64,000 nt of DNA from Manduca sexta (GCF_014839805.1 NC_051138.1:15962020-16026019), one strand, 5' to 3'; numbered from the stretch's first letter, positions 1 through 10,649 are shown. Notes: generated from the sequence alone by a model not told the origin. A program made the numbers and translations.

Positions 1-1856
1 CGGTTTCTCTTGTAATGACTGATCTTCATCCTGCGATATCGTATTATTTTCGTCAGCATTTTTATTGGTTTTCTTATAATCTTTCCATGAATCACTTTCT
101 TTATTTATCTGTGATTGTTTAATTAGTGTGATCGTTTGCTTGTGTTTAGGACGAGGTCCTAAAGGTTTACTTTGAGATTGTGGTGCAAATTCATTCTGCT
201 TTGTTAATATAGAAGGTTTATCATCTTCTGCTTGCGAGAAAGGTGGATTTCGACTGAAGTCTGCGTAGGATTGATCCTCATCTGGCAATGTAGGAGGTTT
301 ATGTTGATTTGGTAGTAAAAGCAGGTGATCATCACTTGGTTGTAGTGGTGTTTGATTTTGTCTTAGCTTGTTTTGCATAGGTGGTAAAGATGAATTTCGA
401 GTCTGTTTTACAGGGGTTACGTCTTGATCCGATTTTGTTAGTGAAGGATTTCGTACTGGCTGTAAAGGGATGTGATGACCTCGATGTGATTGAAAAGATT
501 TATGTGAATTTATTTGATCATCTTGCGGAGATGGTTGGCCGTACGACAGATTCGATGTGTGGTTTTTTCTTCATTTGGCTTTATTGCTGGTTCATCTTGA
601 CTTGTTAAATGTATTAGTTCCCCAGGATCAGTGGTATCATCGTCAATATACGCATCTTCGTTTCTCCAAAACTCCTCTTCTTCCTCTTCTTCTTCTAAAT
701 CATATGAATATTCTAATCGATTACTTTTTTTGTTAGATATAAAGTCGTCTTTAGTTACATTCTCTTCAGCCTTGATATTATCTACAATAACAGATTCTTG
801 TTCAAATTGATTTTCGACGTTCCAATTCTTTGTATTAGATTCTGATACGTTATCATTTGTTACAGATGATTTACTTCGATAGACGGTCGTATCTTGTTTA
901 TCATTTATTTGGCGGCTATGTTGTTTGACCCAATCTTGTTCTGTTTGTGATTGTTGGTTTATGTAAGACTCTTGTCGGCTTTGTTGTGATGAAGCCGAAG
1001 TTTGTTTTTGCGATTGTTTATTGAATTCGTCTGTAGAAGTTATTGACGATTCATTGGATTCTTTATGGCTCGAAACTTGCTGGTTTTGACGCTGCGGAAC
1101 ATTCCGAATATCTTTATGATTTGACGATGTCTCTTGATTGGTTTCTTTCTGTATGTTTGGTGCATTTATAGACAAAGATAATTCTTTGTTATCTATATCA
1201 ACCTGAGTTTTAATAAGTGAATTTTCTTTGCTCAAGGCTTTGTTATTCTGGTCACTAAGTTCTTGATTGGTTGATTTATCATTTGATGTTTTATCGTTAA
1301 GGTCCTTATTTGATTGTTTTGAAAATTTAACGCCCACGGAAAAGTCGTTACTTAGTTGGTTTTCATGCAGCAAGTTTTTAAGTTCTTGATCTAACACATC
1401 TTTTTGGGATTCCTGTTCATTTTTCAACAATTTATGTACATCGGTATTCTCATGGCTTTGCTGTAATTGACTTAAAAATTTGAAGTCTTCATTGTTGTTA
1501 GCTATCCCGTGATTGATTAGCGTCTTAAGCTCATTTCTTCGATTTGGTAGATTACGTCCATTATGCTTCTGATTTATTTGGGGTTCGTCTATATTGGGAG
1601 CATAATTTTTGAAACTCTTCTTTATCGCTGAATCACGGAAAAATGCGTCCGGATCTACGTACGAACTCTTCGCTACCGGACTTTGGAAAAGGTTTGTACG
1701 TAGAAGGCTCTTGTGGTCACCGTGATCTGGAAGAATAATTTGTTTGTAATTTTTTCTGCATAATGAACTAGAATAATTATAGTACGCAGATAAATGGGCT
1801 AATTTTGGAATATATTTGGATGTTGTTTTCTTATTATTTATCAAATTTGTTTTTGT
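1..1856 (-). CDS. Giant Ser/Asn/Gln/Lys-rich exon, 3' end beyond the window, with an apparent 1-base frameshift
   Basis: I do not recognise the family. The minus-strand frame is open from 1856 down to a stop at 510, then a second frame is open without any stop from about 560 to the window edge. Both parts have the same composition (Gln, Ser, Asn, Lys, Asp, Pro), so they read as one coding exon of more than 600 codons broken by one base in the run of six T at 563-568. Near the break lies a stretch of eight consecutive Glu (about 670-700), then FWRNEDAYIDDD. No ATG opens the frame, so this is an internal or terminal exon. The best 3' splice site reads TTATTCTTCCAG, placing the exon start at 1726 in phase 1, matching the donor phase of the small exon at 2590-2629. 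A disordered secreted or structural protein is possible; the function is unknown. The frameshift may be a sequencing error, a pseudogene lesion or real. Confidence 0.7.
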
Positions 1857-2275
1857 TTATTAGAAAAACACAAAAGTTGTTTGTGTTTAGATCCTTGGCA
1901 CGTTATTACATACCTCGAATGAATAACTGTATACAGTAGTTACATAGGTACAATATATTGAACGCTTTATGAGGAACAATTAATGTTTTAATATTATATA
2001 TGCGCAATATCCTGTGATACATACATGTAAATATTTGAACAATTCATAACGTTACATAGGAGTACAACAGCTATGCAAACAATTGTAATCAATACCTACA
2101 CATTATAAAATATTTAAGTGTTCGCAATGTTAAAATAACTCGATTTTTCTTCAATAAATTTTAATTAATGGGATTATTTGTTGTTTTTTTAACTGAGTCA
2201 TCTGAATTCAGCAAAAAAACATAACTGTTTTGTTAATTTCAGCCTATGTGATGGTCTTTTCGCTGAATTTCCTAT

Positions 2276-2400
2276 TTAATATGTCGGGATCGCACAAAAA
2301 ATATTTTTGATCAGTGTATCTTCCTCGGCGCCTTCACTGACAGTCACTTCAATAATTTCATTTGGGAAAGAAACTTTTTGGACGATATCGCCAATTAAGG
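2276..2400 (-). CDS. Candidate alternative terminal exon (40 codons plus stop)
   Basis: A pyrimidine-rich tract ending TTTTTACCAG precedes an open frame that ends in TAA at 2276-2278. It encodes LIGDIVQKVSFPNEIIEV and then TVSEGAEEDTLIKN, ending IFCAIPTY. The first two bases complete a codon begun by the preceding exon (phase 1), exactly the phase in which the 40-nt exon at 2590-2629 ends and in which the giant exon (start 1726) begins. It could therefore be an alternative last exon giving a short isoform, or a cassette exon if a weak donor (T|GTGCGA) just before the stop is used. It is also possible that it is not an exon. No family recognised. Confidence 0.4.
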
Positions 2401-2589
2401 CTGGTAAAAATTAAAGTAAAAACACACCCCGTTATATTTTTATTATGAAATTTATAAGTTATAATATTTTGATTGATGATGATTATGTTAGCATGCCTAT
2501 TATACATACTGTATGTTTCTGTAAAGTGCAACGCAGCAAATACCTACGTGCCTTAATAACTTTTTTAATAAAAGTGAACATTTACTCAC

Positions 2590-2629
2590 GCGACTCGAAG
2601 ATTTGAGAGTTGACTTGCGACAATTGCAC
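2590..2629 (-). CDS. Candidate 40-nt internal exon
   Basis: A short segment is bounded by a strong acceptor (TTCTTTCCAG) and a consensus donor (GTGAGT). Read in phase 0 it gives VQLSQVNSQIFES plus one base, so it leaves in phase 1. Both downstream candidates (2400 and 1726) accept phase 1. All three frames are open in so short an exon, so the frame choice rests on phase agreement and on the composition matching the downstream Ser/Gln-rich exon. Confidence 0.45.
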
Positions 2630-2698
2630 CTGGAAAGAAGAAAATCTGTTAGTATTATATGTGTTAGCGTATCTAGGGTTTTCAGAGGGTACCTATTA

Positions 2699-2872
2699 TA
2701 ACTTCGAAACAACTTGATTTAAATCAGTTGTTTCATTCGATGCGGAGTCAATGGAATTTGTTCCATGACGCACGAAATTAAACAATTGCGATGCGTCTCT
2801 AGCCTCTACATCGACCTCAAACGAAAATATAGCGATCAAAATAATCCATAAACTGTACGATGAAACTTTGTA
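2699..2872 (-). CDS. Candidate signal-peptide exon of the left-hand gene
   Basis: The minus-strand frame encodes YKVSSYSLWIILIAIFSF, then EVDVEARDASQLFNF. That is a short polar start, a hydrophobic core and a likely cleavage region, followed by a hydrophilic Ser/Asn-containing stretch; it looks like a secretory signal. There is no in-frame ATG, so a tiny upstream exon would have to supply the start. An acceptor-like AATCAG precedes Tyr1. The donor is weak: phase 0 options near 2711-2713 (GTTGTT or GTTTCG) would join to the exon at 2629, while the better-looking AG|GTACCC lies beyond two stops. If real, the whole left-hand gene encodes a secreted protein. Confidence 0.33.
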
Positions 2873-3979
2873 CTGATTACTCCATTGCTGTGATCGAATA
2901 GGACATATAATTCAGAATCATTGAAAGAGTAAATTTGCTATACAACTACAACTAATCAAACCTTTTGAAAGTCTACGTCTTGATCTATTTTTATTATCTA
3001 TTTCTTGCGTTTATTATTAGTTATTTATTATTATTATTTATTTATTAGTCATAGCTCCATTACGTGCGCTTGAGCACTTGCTATATACTCCTGTCAGTCT
3101 TTGAGGATATATACCAAACATATTATAATTAACATCTGTCTAGTAAATATAAATAAATTGAGTACAAATTTTTCCCCATTTCGATATTCAATAAAACAAT
3201 ACTTGGAATTACCATAATCAAAATATAAATTAACCGAATGACGAGAGAAACAGATTGCTCGCTCGATGATACCTAAACACCCAACAACATGCTCGTAATG
3301 TAACGACCAGAATCAACCATATTTATACTCTTTGACTTAGATGATAAGGCGTAGCGAATTTTGTCTGCAATGTACACTCAGCTAAATAAGTAGCTGGATG
3401 AATTCAAAACCTCAAAACTGATTTTGTGGTTGACTACTTCACTGCGGAAGGTAATCATGTCACTTGTTACTTGGCGATGATTGTATACAAGCGATAGTAC
3501 GTACTCTAGCAGAGTTTTATAGCCTGGCAAGGAAAATAAAATACCTCGCCATATTGTGGTAAAATATGGAACTAATTTCTTGTACTGATTTTTTTTACTT
3601 TAAAACTAGAAGGCAAAAGTGGCGCCTCCACGGCAGATTTTTTGTTTTCCGGGTCAAGCTTTAAGCAAAACTATCTTGTATAACCAATAGATCTAGAAAT
3701 AACAATTAAAAATTTTACTGCATTACACTATGGTCTCTAAAATGATAATCTAACTCCTGGTAATGCAGACCATGTTATGAAAAGGAAAACCATGTCATTC
3801 TTATAATAATTCGTTATTAATACACCAAGAATTACCACAATAATTGGAGATGGTGTGGTGCGAACAATAATTGTCAAACACTTGTACAATATTTGTATAG
3901 GAACAATAGTTTGTATATTCGATACGTTTACTTAATCACTTACGTCGCATGTGGAATTTCAAAATTACTTTGTGTAAAT
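2873..3979. other. AT-rich intergenic stretch
   Basis: No exon-like segment or long repeat is seen. At 3371-3400 the sequence TACACTCAGCTAAATAAG resembles the terminus of the TA-flanked MITE at 30296-30674 and may be a decayed relic of the same family. Confidence 0.4.
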
Positions 3980-4612
3980 TTGCTGGTGGTAGGATATATT
4001 TTATATCCGCCCGTATAGCGACCACCGTACAACAAGATGTTAAAACCCGCCATGGTGGATCACGTAAATGTGTCGCGTTCTGGGATCAGCCTGTGTATAT
4101 TCGGTTCCGATGCTGGCATAATAGGCTACCGGACTCATTTTGGTTCTTTACTATTATCGAATATTTACATAATATAAATTATAACACAGAAGGAATTATT
4201 AAAATCCGGTAAAAAATCAACAAGTTATAAGACTTAGAATTTCGGTGGAAGGGGTAATTAACAAGAAATAGAAAAGAGACGAAATATCCACATGTGACGT
4301 CATTGGGAATTACGACTCGTGCGAAAAAAAGAGATGAAGCGATATCCCCACATCGCGCCCACTTCTACACATTACAATATTTTAAATATGAATTACTCGC
4401 TCATTCTTTAACCAATATTTATGCAGTTTTCGCAGGAGTGCTTCTTTTTCGTATTATTAACCATTAAATATAGAATAATGTACAAAATCAAGCATAGGCC
4501 GGTCCCCTATTGTGTCGACTGCCGAGGAGTAATCATCTCTCGTCAGTCGACTTTATATTGGACCTCATTCCACTTACCATAAGGTGTAGAAGGATCTTAG
4601 CTGTGGCGGTAT
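3980..4612 (+). mobile_element. SINE-like family B copy, split by a MITE
   Basis: The segments 3980-4122 and 4509-4612 are the left and right parts of one ~250-bp dispersed repeat. Other copies lie at 25422-25625, 31417-31664, 32520-32745, 39075-39325, 52578-52770, 54104-54345 and 57976-58232. Family hallmarks are GCTGGTGGTAGGATAT at the left, ATTGTGTCGACTG in the middle and CCACTTACCATCAGG near the right end. The copy is interrupted at the middle motif by the MITE at 4123-4508. Confidence 0.75.
4123..4508 (+). mobile_element. MITE M1 copy 1 (386 bp), nested in a family B repeat
   Basis: This segment is nearly identical to the reverse complement of 42957-43339. The ends are imperfect inverted repeats: AGGCTACCGG at the left and CCGGTCCCCT at the right; copy 2 has AGGGGACCGG and CCGGTACCCT. 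Both copies are flanked by AT, consistent with a short AT target duplication or with AT belonging to the terminus. There is no coding capacity. The superfamily is not assigned. It contains a TGACGTCA octamer. Confidence 0.75.
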
Positions 4613-4729
4613 AAAAAATATCCATAGAAGTAAAATATTAATTTAATTGTAGTTGCTGTGTTGTCGAATGTAACAGACAACATCTTTTATCTTCCGATAA
4701 AATAGTTTTGCTTCCGTTAATGCTTCGGT

Positions 4730-4880
4730 GGTGTTGTATAGCGGTTACAGTACTTGGGTTTGAATTGAACAGTATTACCTGGGGATCTGAAATTTGTGCC
4801 TAATATCGCGATAAGCTCTCCACCTATATCGTGATATAATCGTGGGATGGAATAGTGGATGCTCTAGTTGTTGGTTCTAG
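4730..4880 (+). mobile_element. tRNA-derived SINE fragment (family E)
   Basis: A B-box-like GGGTTTGAATTG is followed by GGGGATCTGAAATTTGTGCC and a tract that matches the body of the repeat at 27410-27560 (GTGCCCGATATGGCGATAGG). The two copies are diverged. It resembles the tRNA-derived SINE whose tail is seen at 22138-22335. Confidence 0.45.
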
Positions 4881-5390
4881 TACCACTTCGCGTAAAAAGG
4901 CTTGTCAGTGTGTTTTGGTTATTCTCTTGAACGACTGGACCAATTCTGATGGATTTTTATGAACCTTATAAATCCCAACATTGGGTAGTTATAATTTCAA
5001 GATTATATTATGGTGTAAGGTTTCCTTGTGGATTATATTGCACAAGGAACCTTTAATACATGGCTAAAAATCCTATGTTGTAGACCGCCGAAAGACGTAA
5101 ATTTTCCCTGTAGGTATCTGAACTGCCTTTGGGACTCTTAGCGAAAAGACTCGAGCGAGCAGAGCAAGGAGTAGAAGGTTATAATAAACATAGCCAACAG
5201 TTGCATACAATTCTGTCAACTAAGATGAAAGGCTTATCTTGTGTATATTGACTATATAATAAATTCCTTCCTAACTGAATTTCGACTACGGCGGCCAATC
5301 CCAACGATGGTCAGCTCAGTATGCAGGATGTATTACAGTGCACGAAACGGCAATCCGACATGATCGGAGAGAGATCAGAATTATATATGA
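4881..5390. other. Intergenic stretch with one imperfect hairpin
   Basis: At 5017-5053 the arms AAGGTTTCCTTGTG and CACAAGGAACCTT can pair (13 bp with one bulged T) around a 10-nt loop. Nothing else stands out. Confidence 0.4.
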
Positions 5391-5710
5391 CTAGCTTTTG
5401 CCCGCGGCTCCGCCCGCGTTATACAGTTTTTCAGGCTAAAGTTTTCCGTTATAAAAGTAGTAGTTTCCCGGGAGCCTCTCAAACTGTCTCCATACCAAAT
5501 TTCATCTTAATACGTTGGGTAGTTTTTGAGTTTAACACGTTCAGGCAGATAGATGCAGCGGGGACTTTGTTTTATAATATATTTTTTAGAACTTTTTAAG
5601 AGGAATAATCCCGTCATACATCATTGTTGCATAACTTTAACCGTTTACGCAGCGCACGCAACGGAAGCTCTCAAAACTAATAATTTTTCCCCGTTTTTGC
5701 AACATGTTTC

Positions 5711-6449
5711 ATTACTGCTCCGCTCCGATTGGTCATAGCGTGATGATATATAGCCTATAGCACTCCAGGAACAAAGGGCTATCCAACACAAAAAGATTTT
5801 TTTAGTTCAAACCGGTAGTTCCTGAGATTAGCCATTACTGCTCCGCTCCTATTAGTCATAGCGTGATGATATATAGCCTATAGCACTCCAGGAACAAAGT
5901 GCTATCCAACACAAAAATATTTTTTTCAGATCGATCTGATAGTTCCTGAGATTAGCCATTACTGCTCCGCTCTTATTGGTCATAGCGTGATGATATATAC
6001 CCCATAGTACTCCACGAACAAAGAAATATCCAACACAAAAATATTTTTTCAGTTTGAACCGGTAGTTCCTGAGATTAGCCATTACTGCTCCGCTCCTATT
6101 GGTCATAGCGTGATGATATATAGCCTATAGCACTACACTAATAAAGAGCTATCCAACACAAAAAGAATTTTTCAGTTCGAACCGGTAGTTCCTGAGATTA
6201 GTCATTACTGCTCCGCTCCTATTGGTCATAGCGTGATGATATATAGCCTATAGCACTCCACGAATAAAGGGCTATCCAACACAAAAACAATTTTTCAGTT
6301 TGGACCGGTAGTTCCTGAGATTAGCCATTACTGCCCCGCTCCTATTGGGTATAGCGTGATGATATATAGCCTATAGCACTCCACGAACAAAGGGCTATCC
6401 AACGCAAAAATAATTTTTCAATTTGGACTGGTAGTTCCTGAGATTAGCG
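5711..6449 (-). repeat. Six tandem ~123-bp units inside the Helitron-like element
   Basis: Units begin with ATTACTGCTCCGCTCC at 5711, 5834, 5958, 6081, 6204 and 6327 (period 123-124 bp), and each ends with TAGTTCCTGAGATTAG. Copies differ by scattered substitutions (for example CTGCCCCGCT in the last one), so the amplification is not brand new. Open frames through this array are repeat artefacts. Confidence 0.92.
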
Positions 6450-6453
6450 CGTT

Positions 6454-8214
6454 CAAACAAACAAACAAACAAACAAACAAACAAACAAACAAACAAACAA
6501 ACAAACAAACAAACAAACAAACAAACAAACAAACAAACAAACAAACAAACAAACAAACAAACAAACAAACAAACAAACAAACAAACAAACAAACAAACAA
6601 ACAAACAAACAAACAAACAAACAAACAAACAAACAAACAAACAAACAAACAAACAAACAAACAAACAAACAAACAAACAAACAAACAAACAAACAAACAA
6701 ACAAACAAACAAACAAACAAACAAACAAACAAACAAACAAACAAACAAACAAACAAACAAACAAACAAACAAACAAACAAACAAACAAACAAACAAACAA
6801 ACAAACAAACAAACAAACAAACAAACAAACAAACAAACAAACAAACAAACAAACAAACAAACAAACAAACAAACAAACAAACAAACAAACAAACAAACAA
6901 ACAAACAAACAAACAAACAAACAAACAAACAAACAAACAAACAAACAAACAAACAAACAAACAAACAAACAAACAAACAAACAAACAAACAAACAAACAA
7001 ACAAACAAACAAACAAACAAACAAACAAACAAACAAACAAACAAACAAACAAACAAACAAACAAACAAACAAACAAACAAACAAACAAACAAACAAACAA
7101 ACAAACAAACAAACAAACAAACAAACAAACAAACAAACAAACAAACAAACAAACAAACAAACAAACAAACAAACAAACAAACAAACAAACAAACAAACAA
7201 ACAAACAAACAAACAAACAAACAAACAAACAAACAAACAAACAAACAAACAAACAAACAAACAAACAAACAAACAAACAAACAAACAAACAAACAAACAA
7301 ACAAACAAACAAACAAACAAACAAACAAACAAACAAACAAACAAACAAACAAACAAACAAACAAACAAACAAACAAACAAACAAACAAACAAACAAACAA
7401 ACAAACAAACAAACAAACAAACAAACAAACAAACAAACAAACAAACAAACAAACAAACAAACAAACAAACAAACAAACAAACAAAACAAACAAACAAACA
7501 AACAAACAAACAAACAAACAAACAAACAAACAAACAAACAAACAAACAAACAAACAAACAAACAAACAAACAAACAAACAAACAAACAAACAAACAAACA
7601 AACAAACAAACAAACAAACAAACAAACAAACAAACAAACAAACAAACAAACAAACAAACAAACAAACAAACAAACAAACAAACAAACAAACAAACAAACA
7701 AACAAACAAACAAACAAACAAACAAACAAACAAACAAACAAACAAACAAACAAACAAACAAACAAACAAACAAACAAAACAAACAAACAAACAAACAAAC
7801 AAACAAAACAAACAAACAAACAAACAAACAAACAAACAAACAAACAAACAAACAAACAAACAAACAAACAAACAAACAAACAAACAAACAAACAAACAAA
7901 CAAACAAACAAACAAACAAACAAACAAACAAACAAACAAACAAACAAACAAACAAACAAACAAACAAACAAACAAACAAACAAACAAACAAACAAACAAA
8001 CAAACAAACAAACAAACAAACAAACAAACAAACAAACAAACAAACAAACAAACAAACAAACAAACAAACAAACAAACAAACAAACAAACAAACAAACAAA
8101 CAAACAAAACAAACAAACAAACAAACAAACAAACAAACAAACAAACAAACAAACAAACAAACAAACAAACAAACAAACAAACAAACAAACAAACAAACAA
8201 ACAAACAAACAAAC
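6454..8214. repeat. Very long (AAAC)n / (TTTG)n microsatellite, 1761 bp
   Basis: About 440 tetranucleotide repeats run almost perfectly. There are four visible single-A insertions (AAAA instead of AAA) near 7483, 7776, 7806 and 8107; otherwise I see no substitutions. The minus-strand open frames of ~600 codons encoding repeated FVCL are pure repeat translation and not genes; they also lack ATG. The exact length may be an assembly estimate. Confidence 0.97.
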
Positions 8215-8240
8215 TCTTCAGCTTTATATAATAGTATAGA

Positions 8241-9599
8241 TAATAATAAAATAATACAGAGACATAAAATTGTACCTGTATAGAAAACTACGCCGTGCAC
8301 TTTTGTTTTACAAACTGCATACAGTAAACGCTTATTTATGCGGTCGCGTCATATTTCAATTGACAAAACATTAGAGATTAAAACCCCAATGGGAATAGAA
8401 CCTATAATTTCAACTTCTAATATTGAATCATTCAGGTAGCTACTGCAACATTGTGGACTAATACTTAGTAAAACAATTATCATTAGTAATGACACTTGTA
8501 TGAAACCCACTGTTATATTTTCCTTATATAGAATTGACAAATCTCTTATTATATTATACCAAATAGGTACCTATACAATAAGTGTGCGTACAGTCTTACC
8601 CGTCTTCTACGAATTTGAACATATTTTTTTACTGTATTTAAGGAAAACTTATAGACGAATAACAAATTATAATCAAAGTGATTTTCAGCAATAAGTAAAA
8701 TTATGTCGCTCATTATAAACCTTAACCTATAAGATTAACAATGTCAAAAATATTCATTACAGTAATTGAGGATCTTCGCAATCCGGGCGTGTATACAAAT
8801 CCACGATTCCAATAATGATGATACCCCTTATATACCACACTAATATGTAAGGATAATTAAGGAAAAATCACGACACAATATAACATAACGTTATTGAAAT
8901 ATTCCTCATTTAAAAGTCAATGTCCAAGTGTGAGGATGGACTACTAAACATAATGGCAAAAATAAATGCAAATGGTATATTTACATATACCATTACTATA
9001 TTACTATTATTATATTACTATAATAGTATAGGTAGTTTCCTTAAACTAACAAAAAAAAACAAGAAACCCAGTAAGCCTTAGAGTGTAAGAGCTGTCTTTC
9101 CACTATTATCTAGCCGTTTTTGGAGACATTTTTGGGCTGCAGCGAAAATGCCCATCTCGGGTGCACTCCAATCCATCGTCGTATGATGCATAATTTTCAC
9201 CGCTTAGACTAGGTTTGAAATACTCACAAGAACGAAGCAAAACACGATCACGGTGTCCATGTTGGTCGGCCCAAGACAGTGTCTTTATGGCCAGACGTCA
9301 CGGTCGCCTTTGCCCATCGCAGCCCCACCACGACTTATATACTAAGTTGTGGCAAAATCAGCGAAACGTTACGTCATTGTCACCTGCTCAAATAAATGGA
9401 AAATCTGTTATTTAGGGCTTTAAAATTGGCTGGTTGTAGGGTACCGAATATATATACTTGATTGGGTTGTGGAGAGCGACCATGCCACATAGAATATTCT
9501 AATATAGTAGCTCGGTTACTCTCATCCCATAGAACCCATGCTAATACTGAAATTAAATAGAGAAGTTTATCACTAGATCGTGAGTAGCAATCAGGCAGG
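8241..9599. other. AT-rich intergenic stretch
   Basis: No convincing exon is present. Around 8985-9032 there is a low-complexity run of TATTACTA-type motifs. The rest appears unique. Confidence 0.4.
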
Positions 9600-10275
9600 G
9601 TGGCTTTCGTGTCGGCCATCCCCTGAGGCAATGCTTGTGCTCAGGGTCTCCACACTGAATGCACGCTCATTCATGGAGAGACATTTGTTGCGGCTCGGGT
9701 ACACAGTTAAGTGTATATAATATCAGCCCTGTATATACTGTCCCACTGTTGGGCATGGGCCTCCTCTACTACTGAGAGGAAATAGGCCTTAGTCCACCAC
9801 GCTGGCCTAGTGCGGATTGGTGGACTTCACACACCCTCGAAAATTCCTATAAAGCATTTCTCAGGTATGCAGATTTCCTCACAATGTTTTCCTTCACCGT
9901 TAAAGAAAGGGATAATTCACAAAGAATACACACATATTTTTTTAGAAAAATCTGAGGTGTGTGCCCTTGGGATTTGAACCTGCGGACATTCGTCTTGGCA
10001 GTCCGTTCCATACCCAACTAGGCTATCGTCGCTTTTTTAAGTGTGTATACCTCATGCGAATTCACATTGACGCCTACGAGGGCTTTTTGTCCTTCCCCAA
10101 CACTGCCTTCCCTAAATGTCCCCTCCCAATTTTCCTCCAGGACCCTGCAGTCGCTAAGCCGGTGATTCCAGTACCCCATTCGCAGAATTCCCACGGTGTT
10201 GACTGCGGGATCAGATGAACAAAAAAAGCTGTGCCGACCGTCTAGGGTTGTCCATCTCTTGCCGGTCAACATTTA
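9600..10275. mobile_element. Dispersed repeat family D, interrupted by a SINE
   Basis: Segments 9600-9717 and 10039-10275 match consecutive parts of the longer copy at 11815-12262 (motifs CTCCACACTGA, GAGGGACATTTGT, CCCTGCAGTCGCTAAGCC, GACTGCGGGATC). The family A SINE at 9718-10034 splits it. Another copy is at 18395-18625. The type of element (LINE fragment or SINE) is not determined. Confidence 0.6.
9718..10034 (-). mobile_element. tRNA-derived SINE, family A, near full length
   Basis: On the minus strand the head reads GATAGCCTAGTTGGGTATGG (A box), then CAGGTTCAAATCCC (B box), a body containing GGTGAAGGAAAACATTGTGA, and a tail ending CAGGGCTGATATTATA. It is flanked by AAGTGTATA (9709-9717) and AAGTGTGTATA (10039-10049), an apparent target duplication differing by one GT. 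Other copies: 11458-11560, 51755-51999, 56806-57124 and 62836-63010. Confidence 0.85.
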
Positions 10276-10312
10276 CTTTCAACCTCACCTCACTTAATAC
10301 CAGAGGCTTTAG

Positions 10313-10452
10313 CCAAGGTGCCTTTCTCAATCGCTAAAGCTAATAGAAAGCAGAAAAAATGTATACCTAGTATTGATTTTACTATCGTATTTGATATTTC
10401 GATTTGTATTTTACAAATCTTTAACTTTAACGATTATAGAAAGGCACCTTGG
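10313..10452. mobile_element. Short MITE (140 bp) with ~30-bp terminal inverted repeats
   Basis: The left end CCAAGGTGCCTTTCTCAATC mirrors the right end, whose reverse complement is CCAAGGTGCCTTTCTATAAT; similarity continues into CGCTAAAGCTAA against CGTTAAAGTTAA. There is no coding capacity. No clear target duplication is visible. Confidence 0.7.
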
Positions 10453-10649
10453 TTCTAGTTTATGGTGCAGGGAAGTCACTTTCTCGTCTTAATAATAAAA
10501 TATCCAAAACCGTTACAAGACGCTGGAGAAGTCGTTTTCAACCTTTTTTTATAGGGCAACAAAAACACCTTAGTTATGATGCCTTGGGCCACAATAATCA
10601 ACTAAAGTGTCTGAAAACCGAATTGATATTACCGTGTTAATAATATTAA

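Larger units (their letters stand above)
5391..8240 (-). mobile_element. Non-autonomous Helitron-like element with two internal repeat expansions
   Basis: Read on the minus strand, the element starts A|TCTATACTATTATATAAAGC at 8240 and ends GCCGCGGGCAAAAGCTAG|T at 5391. That is the 5'-TC / CTAG-3' layout with A|T flanks expected of Helitron insertions. Shorter relatives with the same end lie at 23754-24049, 37184-37446 and 42612-42867. No Rep/helicase coding sequence is present. Two parts are expanded: a (TTTG)n tract just inside the 5' end (6454-8214) and six ~123-bp tandem units (5711-6449). Helitron assignment rests on termini only; some authors may class this family as a SINE or LINE tail. 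No 3' hairpin was rigorously checked. Confidence 0.55.

Noticed and set aside
6395..8300. Three overlapping minus-strand frames of ~600 codons encoding repeated FVCL
   Set aside because: They are translations of the (TTTG)n microsatellite, lack ATG starts and exist in all three frames; not proteins.
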